Assembly (NCBI RefSeq): GCF_003428335.1
Contig: NZ_CP031704.1
Location: forward strand, 1,054,001 to 1,118,000
DNA: 64,000 nt
Direction of reading: 5' to 3'
From: Solimonas sp. K1W22B-7
GTDB taxonomy: Bacteria > Pseudomonadota > Gammaproteobacteria > Nevskiales > Nevskiaceae
This document shows, one piece after another, positions 48,868 to 56,867 of the stretch. The notes beneath the pieces were generated by a model. That model did no database searches. It was not told the DNA's origin and was given only the letters and a program-made list of their open reading frames with translations. Position 1 is the first letter of the stretch. The number at the start of each line of letters is the position of its first letter. A program made the position numbers and the translations under genes.

Positions 48868-50317
48868 TCGCCGCCGCGCCGCGCTCCTTCAGGCGCTGCG
48901 TCCAGGGCCGTTCGCCCCAGGCCCTGGGGTCGATGGCCCTGGCCGACTTCATGTCCTGTTCGAACATCTGCTCCATCTGCCAGCCGAAGTCGCGGCCGAT
49001 GACGACGGCGTTGGCCTCGTCGTTGAGGATGAAGCTGCGGTAGTCGAGATTGGCCGAGCCCACCGTGGACCAGGCGCCGTCGATCACCGCGGTCTTGGCG
49101 TGCAGCACCGTGTCCTGGTACTCGTAGAGGTGGATGCCGGCGTCGAGCAGGCGCTGGTAGTGCGAGCGCGCCGCATGCATCATCAGGTTCACGTCGCTCT
49201 CGCCCGGCATCATCAGGCGCACGTCCACACCGCGCTTCGCCGCATCCTCCAGCGCCGCCACGAAGGCCTCGTTGGGCGCGAAGTAGGCCTGCGTGATCCA
49301 GACGCGCTGGCGCGCCTTGCCGATGGCGGTGATGTAGCTGGCGTAGATGCGCGACTCGTCGGCCTTCCTGCCGCGCAGTGCGTCCCAGGCGCCGTCGGCC
49401 GGTGCCATGAGGTTGTCCAGCAGATCCTGGCCCTGGTCCACCACCACGCGCACCATCTGGTCGCCGCGGCGGCGGATCGGCGGGAACAAGGCCTGCGGCG
49501 GGTCCTCCACCTTGCCGCCCAGCTCGCCCCACCAGCGCAGGAACTGGCGCTGGAACTCCGCCACCACGGGACCCTCGATGCTTACCTGCGTGTCGCGCCA
49601 GCCGCGCTTCGAGCGGCTGCCGGAGCCTCCGCCGGAACGGCTGCCGATGCGCGAGCCGCCGGACGAGGAGCCGGAGTAGTCGTCGGTGATGTTGATGCCG
49701 CCGGTGAAGGCCTGGTCGCCGTCCACCACCAGGATCTTGCGATGATTGCGCCGCGTCACCCGCCACAGCCGCGGGTCCTTCAGCGGATTGACGCTGTTGA
49801 ACTCGCGGATCTCCACGCCGGCTTCCTCCAGGCGCCTGCGGAAGGCCTCGCCCGCGCCCATGCCGCCGAGTCCGTCGACGATCAGGCGCACCCTCACGCC
49901 GGCGCGCGCCTTCGCGGTCAGCGCATCGGCATAGCGCTGGCCCAGCTCCTCATCGGTGATCAGGTAGATGTCCAGGTGAATGTGGCGCCTGGCCCCCGCG
50001 ATCGCCTTGAGCTGCGCGCGGTGCGTCTCCGGGCCGTCCTTGAGCAACTGCACGCGGTTGCCGCCAATGAGGGGACGCCGGGCGATCGCCGACTCGATGC
50101 GGCTCACCTCGGTGACGAAGGCGAGGTCGCCATCGCCCACCACCGCGCGCAGCTGGGCCGCGCTGGGCGCGGGGCGCTCGCCGGGGGCAGGGCTGTCTGC
50201 CAGGGCGCGAGCCTCGATCTCCTGCGGCCCGCTCAGGCTGGCGCAGGCCGTCAGCAGCAGGGCGCCGGCCAGCACCGCCCAGCGGCTTCCTGCCGTAGTC
50301 CCGCTCGCCTGATCCAT
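48851..50317 (-). CDS. Phospholipase D-family lipoprotein (cardiolipin-synthase-like)
   Basis: A 488-residue protein with a lipoprotein signal (lipobox LLTAC near residue 25), so likely envelope anchored. Both HKD motifs are present: NHRKILVVDGDQAFTGGIN (near 200, HxKxxxxD as Asn-His-Arg-Lys) and LHAKTAVIDGAWSTVGSAN (near 405). A Gly/Ser/Arg-rich insert follows the first. The enzyme may transfer or hydrolyse phosphatidyl groups. Start ATG 50317 has a GGAG site on the minus strand; the longer open frame is discounted. Confidence 0.9.
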   Translation of the reverse strand: MDQASGTTAGSRWAVLAGALLLTACASLSGPQEIEARALADSPAPGERPAPSAAQLRAVVGDGDLAFVTEVSRIESAIARRPLIGGNRVQLLKDGPETHRAQLKAIAGARRHIHLDIYLITDEELGQRYADALTAKARAGVRVRLIVDGLGGMGAGEAFRRRLEEAGVEIREFNSVNPLKDPRLWRVTRRNHRKILVVDGDQAFTGGINITDDYSGSSSGGSRIGSRSGGGSGSRSKRGWRDTQVSIEGPVVAEFQRQFLRWWGELGGKVEDPPQALFPPIRRRGDQMVRVVVDQGQDLLDNLMAPADGAWDALRGRKADESRIYASYITAIGKARQRVWITQAYFAPNEAFVAALEDAAKRGVDVRLMMPGESDVNLMMHAARSHYQRLLDAGIHLYEYQDTVLHAKTAVIDGAWSTVGSANLDYRSFILNDEANAVVIGRDFGWQMEQMFEQDMKSARAIDPRAWGERPWTQRLKERGAAAIKWGL

Positions 50318-50430
50318 GGCGCACTCCTCGGCGGCGAGGAGCCGCTGTCTCCCAGTGACCCTGGCCGTGGGCGCGGGTTCCGTGGCCGCTGCCGGGCGGT
50401 TAGGCTGGGGACCTCCTACCGGAAGCTTCC

Positions 50431-51981
50431 ATGACCGCCACCGAGTCCAGCGACCCCTACCGCCTGCAGGAACTGGCCGAGCGCGACGCACGGGCGCGGG
50501 AGATGGGTGGCGAGGACAAGCTCGCCCGCCAGCGCGCCAAGGGCCGCGGCAATGCGCGCGAGCGCGTCGAGCGCCTGCTGGACCCCGGCAGCTTCGACGA
50601 GCAGGGCCTGCTCGCCACCAGTGATCTCCCCGAGGCCGCCGACAAGACCCCGGCCGACGGCAAGGTCTGCGGCTGGGGCCGCGTCGATGCGCGCGAAATC
50701 TACGTCAGCGCCGACGACGTCACCGTGATGGCCGGCGCCGGCGGCCGGGTCGGCGTCACCAAGGCCTACCGCGGCATGCAGCTGGCTGCCGGGCGTGGCC
50801 ATCCCTGCATCGTGCTGGGCGACGCCGGCGGCGCCCGCGTGCCCGACATCATGGGCTCCGCCGGCATGATGAGCATGGTCTATCCGATTCTTGGCGCCGA
50901 TCCGCGCGACCGCCGCGTGCCGCTGATCACCGCCATCATGGGCGAGTGCTTCGGCGGCTCCGCGTGGACCGCCTCGGTGTCCGACATCGTGCTGCAGGTG
51001 AAGGGCAGCGCCATGTGCGTCGGCGGCCCCTCGATCCTGGAGATCGCCACCGGCGAGAAGGCCACCACCGAGCAGCTCGGCGGCTGGGAACTGCATGCGC
51101 GCACCACCGGGCAGGTGGACCTGTTCGCCGACGACGAGGAGGAATGCCTGGCGCTGGTCCGGCGCGCCCTGTCCTACTTCCCCGATCATGCCGGCCTGCT
51201 GCCGCCGCAGGCTGCCGCACCCTCGGTGTCGCCGCGGCTGGAAGACATCATGGACCTGGTGCCCGCCGACCCGCGCCAGGTCTACGACATGCGCCGCGTG
51301 CTGGAGGCCGTGGCCGATCCCGGCAGCGTGCTGGAGCTCAAGCCCCTGTTCGATCCCAGCCTGATCACCTCGCTGGCGCGCATCGGCGGACAGGTGGTCG
51401 GCATCCTCGCCAACAACCCCAGGTTCATGGCCGGTGCCATGGGCCCCGGCGCCTGCCAGAAGGCCGTGTCCTTCCTGTGCCTCTGCGACTCCTTCCACAT
51501 CCCGCTGGTCTTCGTGCACGACACGCCCGGCTTCTTCGTCGGCCGGCGCGCGGAAGAGGGCGGCATGCCGCTGCGCATCATGAACTGGATCGCCGCCCTG
51601 CAGCAGAGCAGTGTTCCGCGCATCAGCCTGATCCTGCGCAAGTCCTACGGCATGGCCCACTGCAACATGTCCGGCGGCAACATGGGCAGCGACACCCTGC
51701 TGGCCTGGCCCACGGCAGACGTGTCCTTCATGGCGCCCGCGGTGGCCGTCAACGTGGTCTACGGCCGCAAGCTGCTGGAAATGCCCGACCCCCACGCCGC
51801 CCGCAGCGCCTACATGGAAGACATCGCCCGCGCCAACGCGCCCTGGGATGCGGCGGCGAGGGGATACATCGACCGGGTGATCGATCCGCGGGAGACGCGG
51901 GTGGAGTTGATGCGGGCGCTGGGGCGGGTGCGTGGGGTGAAGAGTCAGCGCAGGCTGGCGAACTGGCCGCGGATGGCGTGA
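50431..51981 (+). CDS. Acyl-CoA carboxylase beta (carboxyltransferase) subunit
   Basis: A 516-residue carboxyltransferase of the propionyl/methylcrotonyl-CoA carboxylase type. The N-terminal half has ARERVERLLDPGSFDE and LGDAGGARVPD; the C-terminal half has GPGACQKAVSFLCLCDSFHI, VHDTPGFFVG and the RKSYGMAHCNMSGG oxyanion region. It needs a biotin carboxylase/biotin carrier alpha subunit, which is not next to it. It stands 113 bases from the divergent PLD gene. Role probably in catabolism of branched or propionyl-type acyl-CoA. Confidence 0.88.
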   Translation: MTATESSDPYRLQELAERDARAREMGGEDKLARQRAKGRGNARERVERLLDPGSFDEQGLLATSDLPEAADKTPADGKVCGWGRVDAREIYVSADDVTVMAGAGGRVGVTKAYRGMQLAAGRGHPCIVLGDAGGARVPDIMGSAGMMSMVYPILGADPRDRRVPLITAIMGECFGGSAWTASVSDIVLQVKGSAMCVGGPSILEIATGEKATTEQLGGWELHARTTGQVDLFADDEEECLALVRRALSYFPDHAGLLPPQAAAPSVSPRLEDIMDLVPADPRQVYDMRRVLEAVADPGSVLELKPLFDPSLITSLARIGGQVVGILANNPRFMAGAMGPGACQKAVSFLCLCDSFHIPLVFVHDTPGFFVGRRAEEGGMPLRIMNWIAALQQSSVPRISLILRKSYGMAHCNMSGGNMGSDTLLAWPTADVSFMAPAVAVNVVYGRKLLEMPDPHAARSAYMEDIARANAPWDAAARGYIDRVIDPRETRVELMRALGRVRGVKSQRRLANWPRMA

Positions 51982-52055
51982 GGGTGAATTGACGGACCTG
52001 ACGAGCCAGTCAGCTTTGACGCATTTGCCGGATTGGAGATACAAGCGGGCGTAGG

Positions 52056-52083
52056 GTGGGCAAACATCTTCAAGTTTGCCCAC
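52056..52083. repeat. 10-bp inverted repeat before the PcfJ-like gene
   Basis: GTGGGCAAAC (52056-52065) and its complement (52074-52083) with an eight-base loop, in the 197-base gap between two plus-strand genes. No T tract follows. It looks like a dispersed intergenic repeat and not a terminator. Confidence 0.6.
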
Positions 52084-52178
52084 GCGGTCCAGGTCCCGTG
52101 GGGCGAGCCAATGACCCGCCTGTCGCCAAGCGACACGTGATCGCCTGGCTTACGAAAATCGCATAACCGAAATTCCGC

Positions 52179-54107
52179 ATGGACCTTCATACCGCCTGGA
52201 AAGCCGTACAGCATCATCTCGGCCGCGAGTTGCCCGCCGCGCTCGGGCGCAAGGCGGCGGCCGCTTGGTTGCAGGAGGCCGCGGGCCTGCGCTTCCTGGT
52301 GGTCGAGCCGCGCAGGTTCCTGCACGGCAGGGGCCTGCTCTCGCTGGCGGTCGGCAGCGTTGGCGGCGAAGCCTGGTACCGCACGCTGGGCTTCCATGAA
52401 TCCGGCCTGCTGGAGTTCCGCGAAGGCCCTGCCAGCGACTTCGCGCTCGATTCTTCCGGCGCGCCCTTGGGCAAGGCGCTGACTCCCGACGAGCAGATGG
52501 AACTGCTGACAGCTGGCCCCTTTTCTGCCGAAGGACTCTCGGAAGTGGTGTCGAAAACCGGCGACCATCTGGGCTTGCGGATTGCGGGCAAGCTCACCGG
52601 CGCAGCCAACGATGTGTACTCCGTCTACCAGGCCGCGGCCGTCGATGCCGCCCGCGTTGCTGCCGCGCAGGCCTCTGCCCGGCTGATCCGGGGCCTCCCC
52701 GACTGGATCGCAGGCATTTCGCGCGGTGTGCCGGTGCCGCGCAACCTGGATGCACTCAACTTCTTCCTCGATCCTGTCGATGGGCCATGCCGTGTGCAGG
52801 CGGTGCTGACCTATCCGGCGGCGGCCGGCGGGCTGATGTCCGGGCCCGCAAGGCGCGCGATAGACAGCGGCAAGCCCCTGGCGCCGGTGCTGATGCGCGC
52901 CATGGGCATGAACAAGGCGCAGGTCAATGCACTGCGCTCGCCGGAACTGGCACGTTCGCTTTGCGTCATCCTCGACAGCGGCCGCCACGGCTGGCCTGCG
53001 CTGGAGAAGGCCATGGCGGCGATGCCCGGCAAGTCCATGCCCTGGAACCGCGCCGCGCTCGACGCGGGCGCGGCCCATCCGGTCGCGTGGGCGCAGTTGG
53101 GTCGCAGCCTACAGAAGTACCCGGCGACGTTCACGCTGGTGGACGGGGCGCCCTGGATTCCCGGCTTCAGCGACGACGGCGACTGGAGCGACGAGGCGCC
53201 CGGCGTGCAGCGCCTGGCGACCTTGCGCGACACCCTGACCTGGATGCAGGAGGCGATCCTCGCCAGCCTGCCCCGGCGTTTCGAGCGCGACCGCAGGCGC
53301 GCGGTGGCCTGGGCGGCGCGCGCGATCGACGCCTACTTCGACAGCCGCAAGCCCGAGCAGATCGCGCGCCTCGACGACGAGCTGCACCAGATGGTGGTGG
53401 CGCTGCGCGGCAAGCTGCCGACCATTCCGACGCGACTGCCGCCGATGCTGGCCGACGGGGCCTCTTCCGGCATCCGCTATCGCCAGCTCGACACCATGGA
53501 GGACTATGCCGAGGAGGGGGCGGCAATGAACCACTGCGTGTCCACCTACTTCAGCGAGGCCATCGAGGGGCGCTATGTCGCATATGCCATCGAGGCGCCG
53601 GAGCGTGCGACGCTGGGCCTCTGGCTGTCGATCTCCAACCAGGGTACCGCCAGCGAGCCGGTGTGGATCGTCCGCGCCAGCTTCGACCAGGTGCGCGGCC
53701 CCGGCAATGCCGCCATGCCGCAGCGCTACCATGAACTGGGTGCGCAGCTCGCCGAACGGATTTCGGGGCTGAGGTTGGATGCTTCCGTGGTGGATGGTTT
53801 CCGCCTTGCGCAGACCGACCGCTCCCGCAAGGAAAACAACGCCTGGAAGTACCCGCTCTACGAAACCCTGCGCGAGCGCCTCTGGCAGACCCTGCCGGCG
53901 GAGCTGGCCGGCAAGGCTGGCGGCTTCCGCGAAGCCCTGGCGGCCGAACTGGAACCGCCCCGCCCGAAGCGCAAGCGCCCGCCGCTGACGCCGCTGGACT
54001 ACTTCCTGCCCGACGAGCCGCTGCCGCCGCAGTTCGATCCTTCGGTAGAGGCGCCGCCTGTAGCAGAGTCGCCGGGCAAGGATGATGAGTCGAGAAGTGA
54101 TACATAA
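52179..54107 (+). CDS. PcfJ-like domain protein of unknown function
   Basis: A 642-residue soluble protein. The N-terminal 400 residues match nothing I know. The region about 425-530 has the PcfJ-like pattern: a mostly helical lead, YAEEGAAMNHCVSTYFSEAI, then a beta strand pair ending VWIVRASFDQVRGPGN. PcfJ domains were named on conjugative plasmids but are widespread and uncharacterised. The tail (about 590-642) is Pro/Lys/Asp-rich. No PcfK partner or plasmid gene is adjacent. No signal peptide. Confidence 0.7.
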   Translation: MDLHTAWKAVQHHLGRELPAALGRKAAAAWLQEAAGLRFLVVEPRRFLHGRGLLSLAVGSVGGEAWYRTLGFHESGLLEFREGPASDFALDSSGAPLGKALTPDEQMELLTAGPFSAEGLSEVVSKTGDHLGLRIAGKLTGAANDVYSVYQAAAVDAARVAAAQASARLIRGLPDWIAGISRGVPVPRNLDALNFFLDPVDGPCRVQAVLTYPAAAGGLMSGPARRAIDSGKPLAPVLMRAMGMNKAQVNALRSPELARSLCVILDSGRHGWPALEKAMAAMPGKSMPWNRAALDAGAAHPVAWAQLGRSLQKYPATFTLVDGAPWIPGFSDDGDWSDEAPGVQRLATLRDTLTWMQEAILASLPRRFERDRRRAVAWAARAIDAYFDSRKPEQIARLDDELHQMVVALRGKLPTIPTRLPPMLADGASSGIRYRQLDTMEDYAEEGAAMNHCVSTYFSEAIEGRYVAYAIEAPERATLGLWLSISNQGTASEPVWIVRASFDQVRGPGNAAMPQRYHELGAQLAERISGLRLDASVVDGFRLAQTDRSRKENNAWKYPLYETLRERLWQTLPAELAGKAGGFREALAAELEPPRPKRKRPPLTPLDYFLPDEPLPPQFDPSVEAPPVAESPGKDDESRSDT

Positions 54108-54117
54108 ACCAGCTGGT

Positions 54118-54194
54118 GTAGGTTGGGCTGAGCGTAGCGATGCCCAACATCCCCGACCGCGGCGTTGGGCATCGCTACGCTCAGCCCAACCTAC
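54118..54194. repeat. Perfect 31-bp inverted repeat
   Basis: Arms 54118-54148 and 54164-54194 are exact complements around a 15-base loop. Each contains GGTTGGGCTGAGCGTAGCGA, a dispersed intergenic repeat sequence I have seen in other proteobacteria. It separates the convergent PcfJ-like gene and small membrane protein gene and may act as a bidirectional terminator. Confidence 0.85.
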
Positions 54195-54197
54195 GGG

Positions 54198-54692
54198 TTA
54201 CTGGCGTATGAAATACCTCAACGCCGCATTCAACCGCTCGCAAGCCCGCTCACACTCTCCCCGGTCACTCGACTCCGCGAAATCCACAACCCCGCCATCC
54301 GGCGTCTTCACCCGCGCCATGAAATAGGGATCGCCCTCGCTGTCGCGAATCTCGATGACCGTAGCCGGGCCCAGTTCACCGGCAGGCAAGGTCTTGCGCA
54401 CGACGCGGAAGGGATAGCGCCAACTCATCCGCACCTGGCCATCGCCGCTCAACTCCAGCTGGTAGCAGGGCTTGCCCGCGACGAAAATCAGCAGGCCCAG
54501 CCCGGCGAACCAGAACAGGGCGCCGACGACCAGCGTCGCGTGCAGGGAGTAGTCGTCCGGCGGGCCGTCGCGTACCACCACCCAGGTCATGGCCAGCAGC
54601 ATGCCCAGCCACGCGGCGGCGAAGCCCCAGAGGAAGCCGGCCTTGCGGTTGCGGAATGTGATCGCCTGCATGCGTCGCCCGTATTCACCCAT
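54198..54692 (-). CDS. Small membrane protein, hypothetical
   Basis: A 164-residue protein from Met 54692 (MGEYGRRMQAITF), or 157 residues from Met 54671. Two transmembrane helices (about residues 18-38 and 52-72) are followed by an 80-residue soluble domain with SWRYPFRVVRKTL and VIEIRDSEGDPYFMARVKTP. The overall plan resembles small PH-like/DUF membrane proteins but I cannot name the family. It ends three bases from the 31-bp inverted repeat. Confidence 0.7.
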   Translation of the reverse strand: MGEYGRRMQAITFRNRKAGFLWGFAAAWLGMLLAMTWVVVRDGPPDDYSLHATLVVGALFWFAGLGLLIFVAGKPCYQLELSGDGQVRMSWRYPFRVVRKTLPAGELGPATVIEIRDSEGDPYFMARVKTPDGGVVDFAESSDRGECERACERLNAALRYFIRQ

Positions 54693-54810
54693 GCTCGCTG
54701 CCCAGCATAGCCGCCCGGGATGACGCCCATGCGCGGCAGGCCGGCCCCGTCTCCCACATTCCCCCGATCTGGTGCAAGCTGCGCCCTGGGCTGATTGCGA
54801 GGATGCCGGT

Positions 54811-56208
54811 GTGAGCGAAGCAGGAAATTCCAGGGAAGGAAGAATCGAGGCCGCGCGCCGGCGTTTGCGCAACCTGCGTCCGGCATCCGTCGTGTCCTGG
54901 CGCGATGCACTGGCCACCCTGCTGCCGATCGTCCTGCTCATGGCCCTGGCGGTGTTCGCCACCGAGCATTTCATCCGGCCGGCACCGCCGCACAAGCTGA
55001 CCATGGCCGGCGGGCCGGAAGGCAGCAACTTCCGCACGGTGGCCGAGAAGTACCAGAAGATCCTGGCACGCAGCGATATCGCGCTGGAGATCGTTCCCTC
55101 GCGGGGCTCGGCCAACAACCTGGACCTGCTGGTGGACCGCCAGGTGGACATCGCCCTGGTGCAGTCCGGCGTGACCCGGGAGGGTGGCACGGATGACTTG
55201 CGCTCGCTGGGCACGATGTTCCGCCAGCCGGTGTCGATCTTCTACCGCTCCGACAAGCTGTTCACGCGCCTGTCGGAGATGGCCGGCATGCGCATCGCCA
55301 TCGGCCGGCCGGGCAGCGGCAACCGTTTCCTGGCGCTGGCCCTGCTCAAGGGCAACGGCATCGAGCCCGGCGGCAAGACGCAGTTGCTGGACATCGAGGG
55401 CGAGGCCGCCAGCGCGGCGCTGACCAAGCACGAGGTGGACGCGATCTTCCTCTCGGGCGACTCGGCCAGCATCAGGACCGTGCGCCAGCTGATGCGCGCG
55501 GAAGGCATCCGCCTGTTCGACTTCGTGCAGGGCGAGGCCTATGAGCGTCGCTTCCGTTATCTCAACCGCCTGCAACTGCCGGCCGGCGCCTTCGACCTGG
55601 GGGCCAACCTGCCGGAGAAGCCCATCACGATGATGGCGCCGACGGTGGAACTGCTGGCGCATGCGGACCTGCATCCGGCGCTGTCGGACCTGCTGGTGGA
55701 GGCGGCGCAGGAGGTGCACAGCCGCTCCTCGCTGATGCAGAACCCGCGCGAGTTCCCGCACCCCATCGAGCACGACTACCCGATGAGCGACGACGCGGCG
55801 CGCTACTACAAGTCCGGCAAGGGCCTGGCCTACCGCTTCCTGCCGTTCTGGCTGGCCAGCCTGGTGAACCGCGCGGCGGTGATCCTGGTGCCGATGCTGG
55901 TGGTGCTGATCCCGGCGCTGCGCTTCGCGCCGGATATCTATGGCTGGCGCATCAACCGCCGCATCTACAAGCGCTATGGCGAGCTGATGGCGCTGGAGCG
56001 CGCGACGCTGGAGCCAATGACGCCGGAGCAGCGCACGGCCCTGCTGCAGCGCCTGGCCGAGATCGAGAAGTCCATGATCAACGCCAAGGTGCCGGGCGCC
56101 TATGCCGACCAGAGCTACATCCTGCGGCGCCACATCCAGTTCGTGCGCGAAGGCCTGGTGTCGGCTGAGGCGCGCAAGCCGGACGACACGACCCCCGTGA
56201 CGGGCTGA
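54811..56208 (+). CDS. TAXI-family substrate-binding protein, membrane anchored
   Basis: A 465-residue protein starting at GTG 54811. An N-terminal transmembrane anchor (about 33-53) is followed by a periplasmic TAXI/NMT1-like binding domain (HKLTMAGGPEGSNFRTVAEK ... VDIALVQSGVTREGGTDDL ... RIAIGRPGSGNRFLAL). A second transmembrane helix (about 345-370) and a cytoplasmic helical tail close it. TAXI proteins normally deliver solutes to TRAP transporters, but no TRAP permease gene is near. The two-anchor form suggests a sensing or stand-alone role. Ligand unknown. Confidence 0.85.
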   Translation: MSEAGNSREGRIEAARRRLRNLRPASVVSWRDALATLLPIVLLMALAVFATEHFIRPAPPHKLTMAGGPEGSNFRTVAEKYQKILARSDIALEIVPSRGSANNLDLLVDRQVDIALVQSGVTREGGTDDLRSLGTMFRQPVSIFYRSDKLFTRLSEMAGMRIAIGRPGSGNRFLALALLKGNGIEPGGKTQLLDIEGEAASAALTKHEVDAIFLSGDSASIRTVRQLMRAEGIRLFDFVQGEAYERRFRYLNRLQLPAGAFDLGANLPEKPITMMAPTVELLAHADLHPALSDLLVEAAQEVHSRSSLMQNPREFPHPIEHDYPMSDDAARYYKSGKGLAYRFLPFWLASLVNRAAVILVPMLVVLIPALRFAPDIYGWRINRRIYKRYGELMALERATLEPMTPEQRTALLQRLAEIEKSMINAKVPGAYADQSYILRRHIQFVREGLVSAEARKPDDTTPVTG

Positions 56209-56242
56209 GGCGGCAGGCCGGCGCCCGCGCCCCGCCCCGGGC

Positions 56243-56752
56243 TCAGGCGTCCTGGATCTGCAGGCCGCCGATGAAGTCCATCTTGCCCACGTCGACGCCG
56301 TTGTGGCGCAGGATCGCGTAGACCATGGTGACGTGGAAGTAGAAGTTGGGAATCGCCAGGCCCTCCACGTAGTCCTCGCCGTGGAACCATTTGCCGTCGA
56401 GCCAGGGCGGGGCGACCTTGCGCTCCGCGGAGCCGGCGAAGTCCTTTTCCTCCACCGTGGCCAGGAAGGCCATGCAGGCAGCGATGCGCTGGCGCAGCTC
56501 GGCGACGGTCTTCTCGGTGTCGGGATGCGCCGGCGCCTTGCTGCCGGTGAGGTAGGCGGCGGCGAACTTGGCCTGGTCGCAGGCGGCCTGCACCTGCTGC
56601 GCCAGCGTGAAGGCGTCGGGTGCCAGGCGCGAGGCGGCCAGCACGTCCACCTCGTACTTCTTCGCCGTGGCATGGGCCTCGGCCCGGTCCAGCCACTTCT
56701 CGATGTTCTGCAGCATCTTGCTGAACTGGCGGATCACGTCATAGTGGCTCAT
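56243..56752 (-). CDS. DUF1993-family protein
   Basis: A 169-residue protein starting at Met 56752 (MSHYDVIRQFSKML) after an AGGAG site. The pattern (LQNIEKWLDRAEAHATAKK, LAPDAFTLAQQVQAACDQAK, FYFHVTMVYAILRHNGVDVG, KMDFIGGL) matches DUF1993, a helical four-bundle family related to DinB-like proteins with no assigned reaction. Complete length. Convergent with the TAXI gene, 34 bases apart. Confidence 0.85.
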   Translation of the reverse strand: MSHYDVIRQFSKMLQNIEKWLDRAEAHATAKKYEVDVLAASRLAPDAFTLAQQVQAACDQAKFAAAYLTGSKAPAHPDTEKTVAELRQRIAACMAFLATVEEKDFAGSAERKVAPPWLDGKWFHGEDYVEGLAIPNFYFHVTMVYAILRHNGVDVGKMDFIGGLQIQDA

Positions 56753-56867
56753 CGCTAACTCCTGTGCTGGATCGTGAGGTCTGGCCGGCAGGGCGGGGCC
56801 TGCCGGTCCCGAAGGACCCGGGGAGGATAGGCCTGTGGACATGACAAGTCATGTCAGCCCCCTTCCC

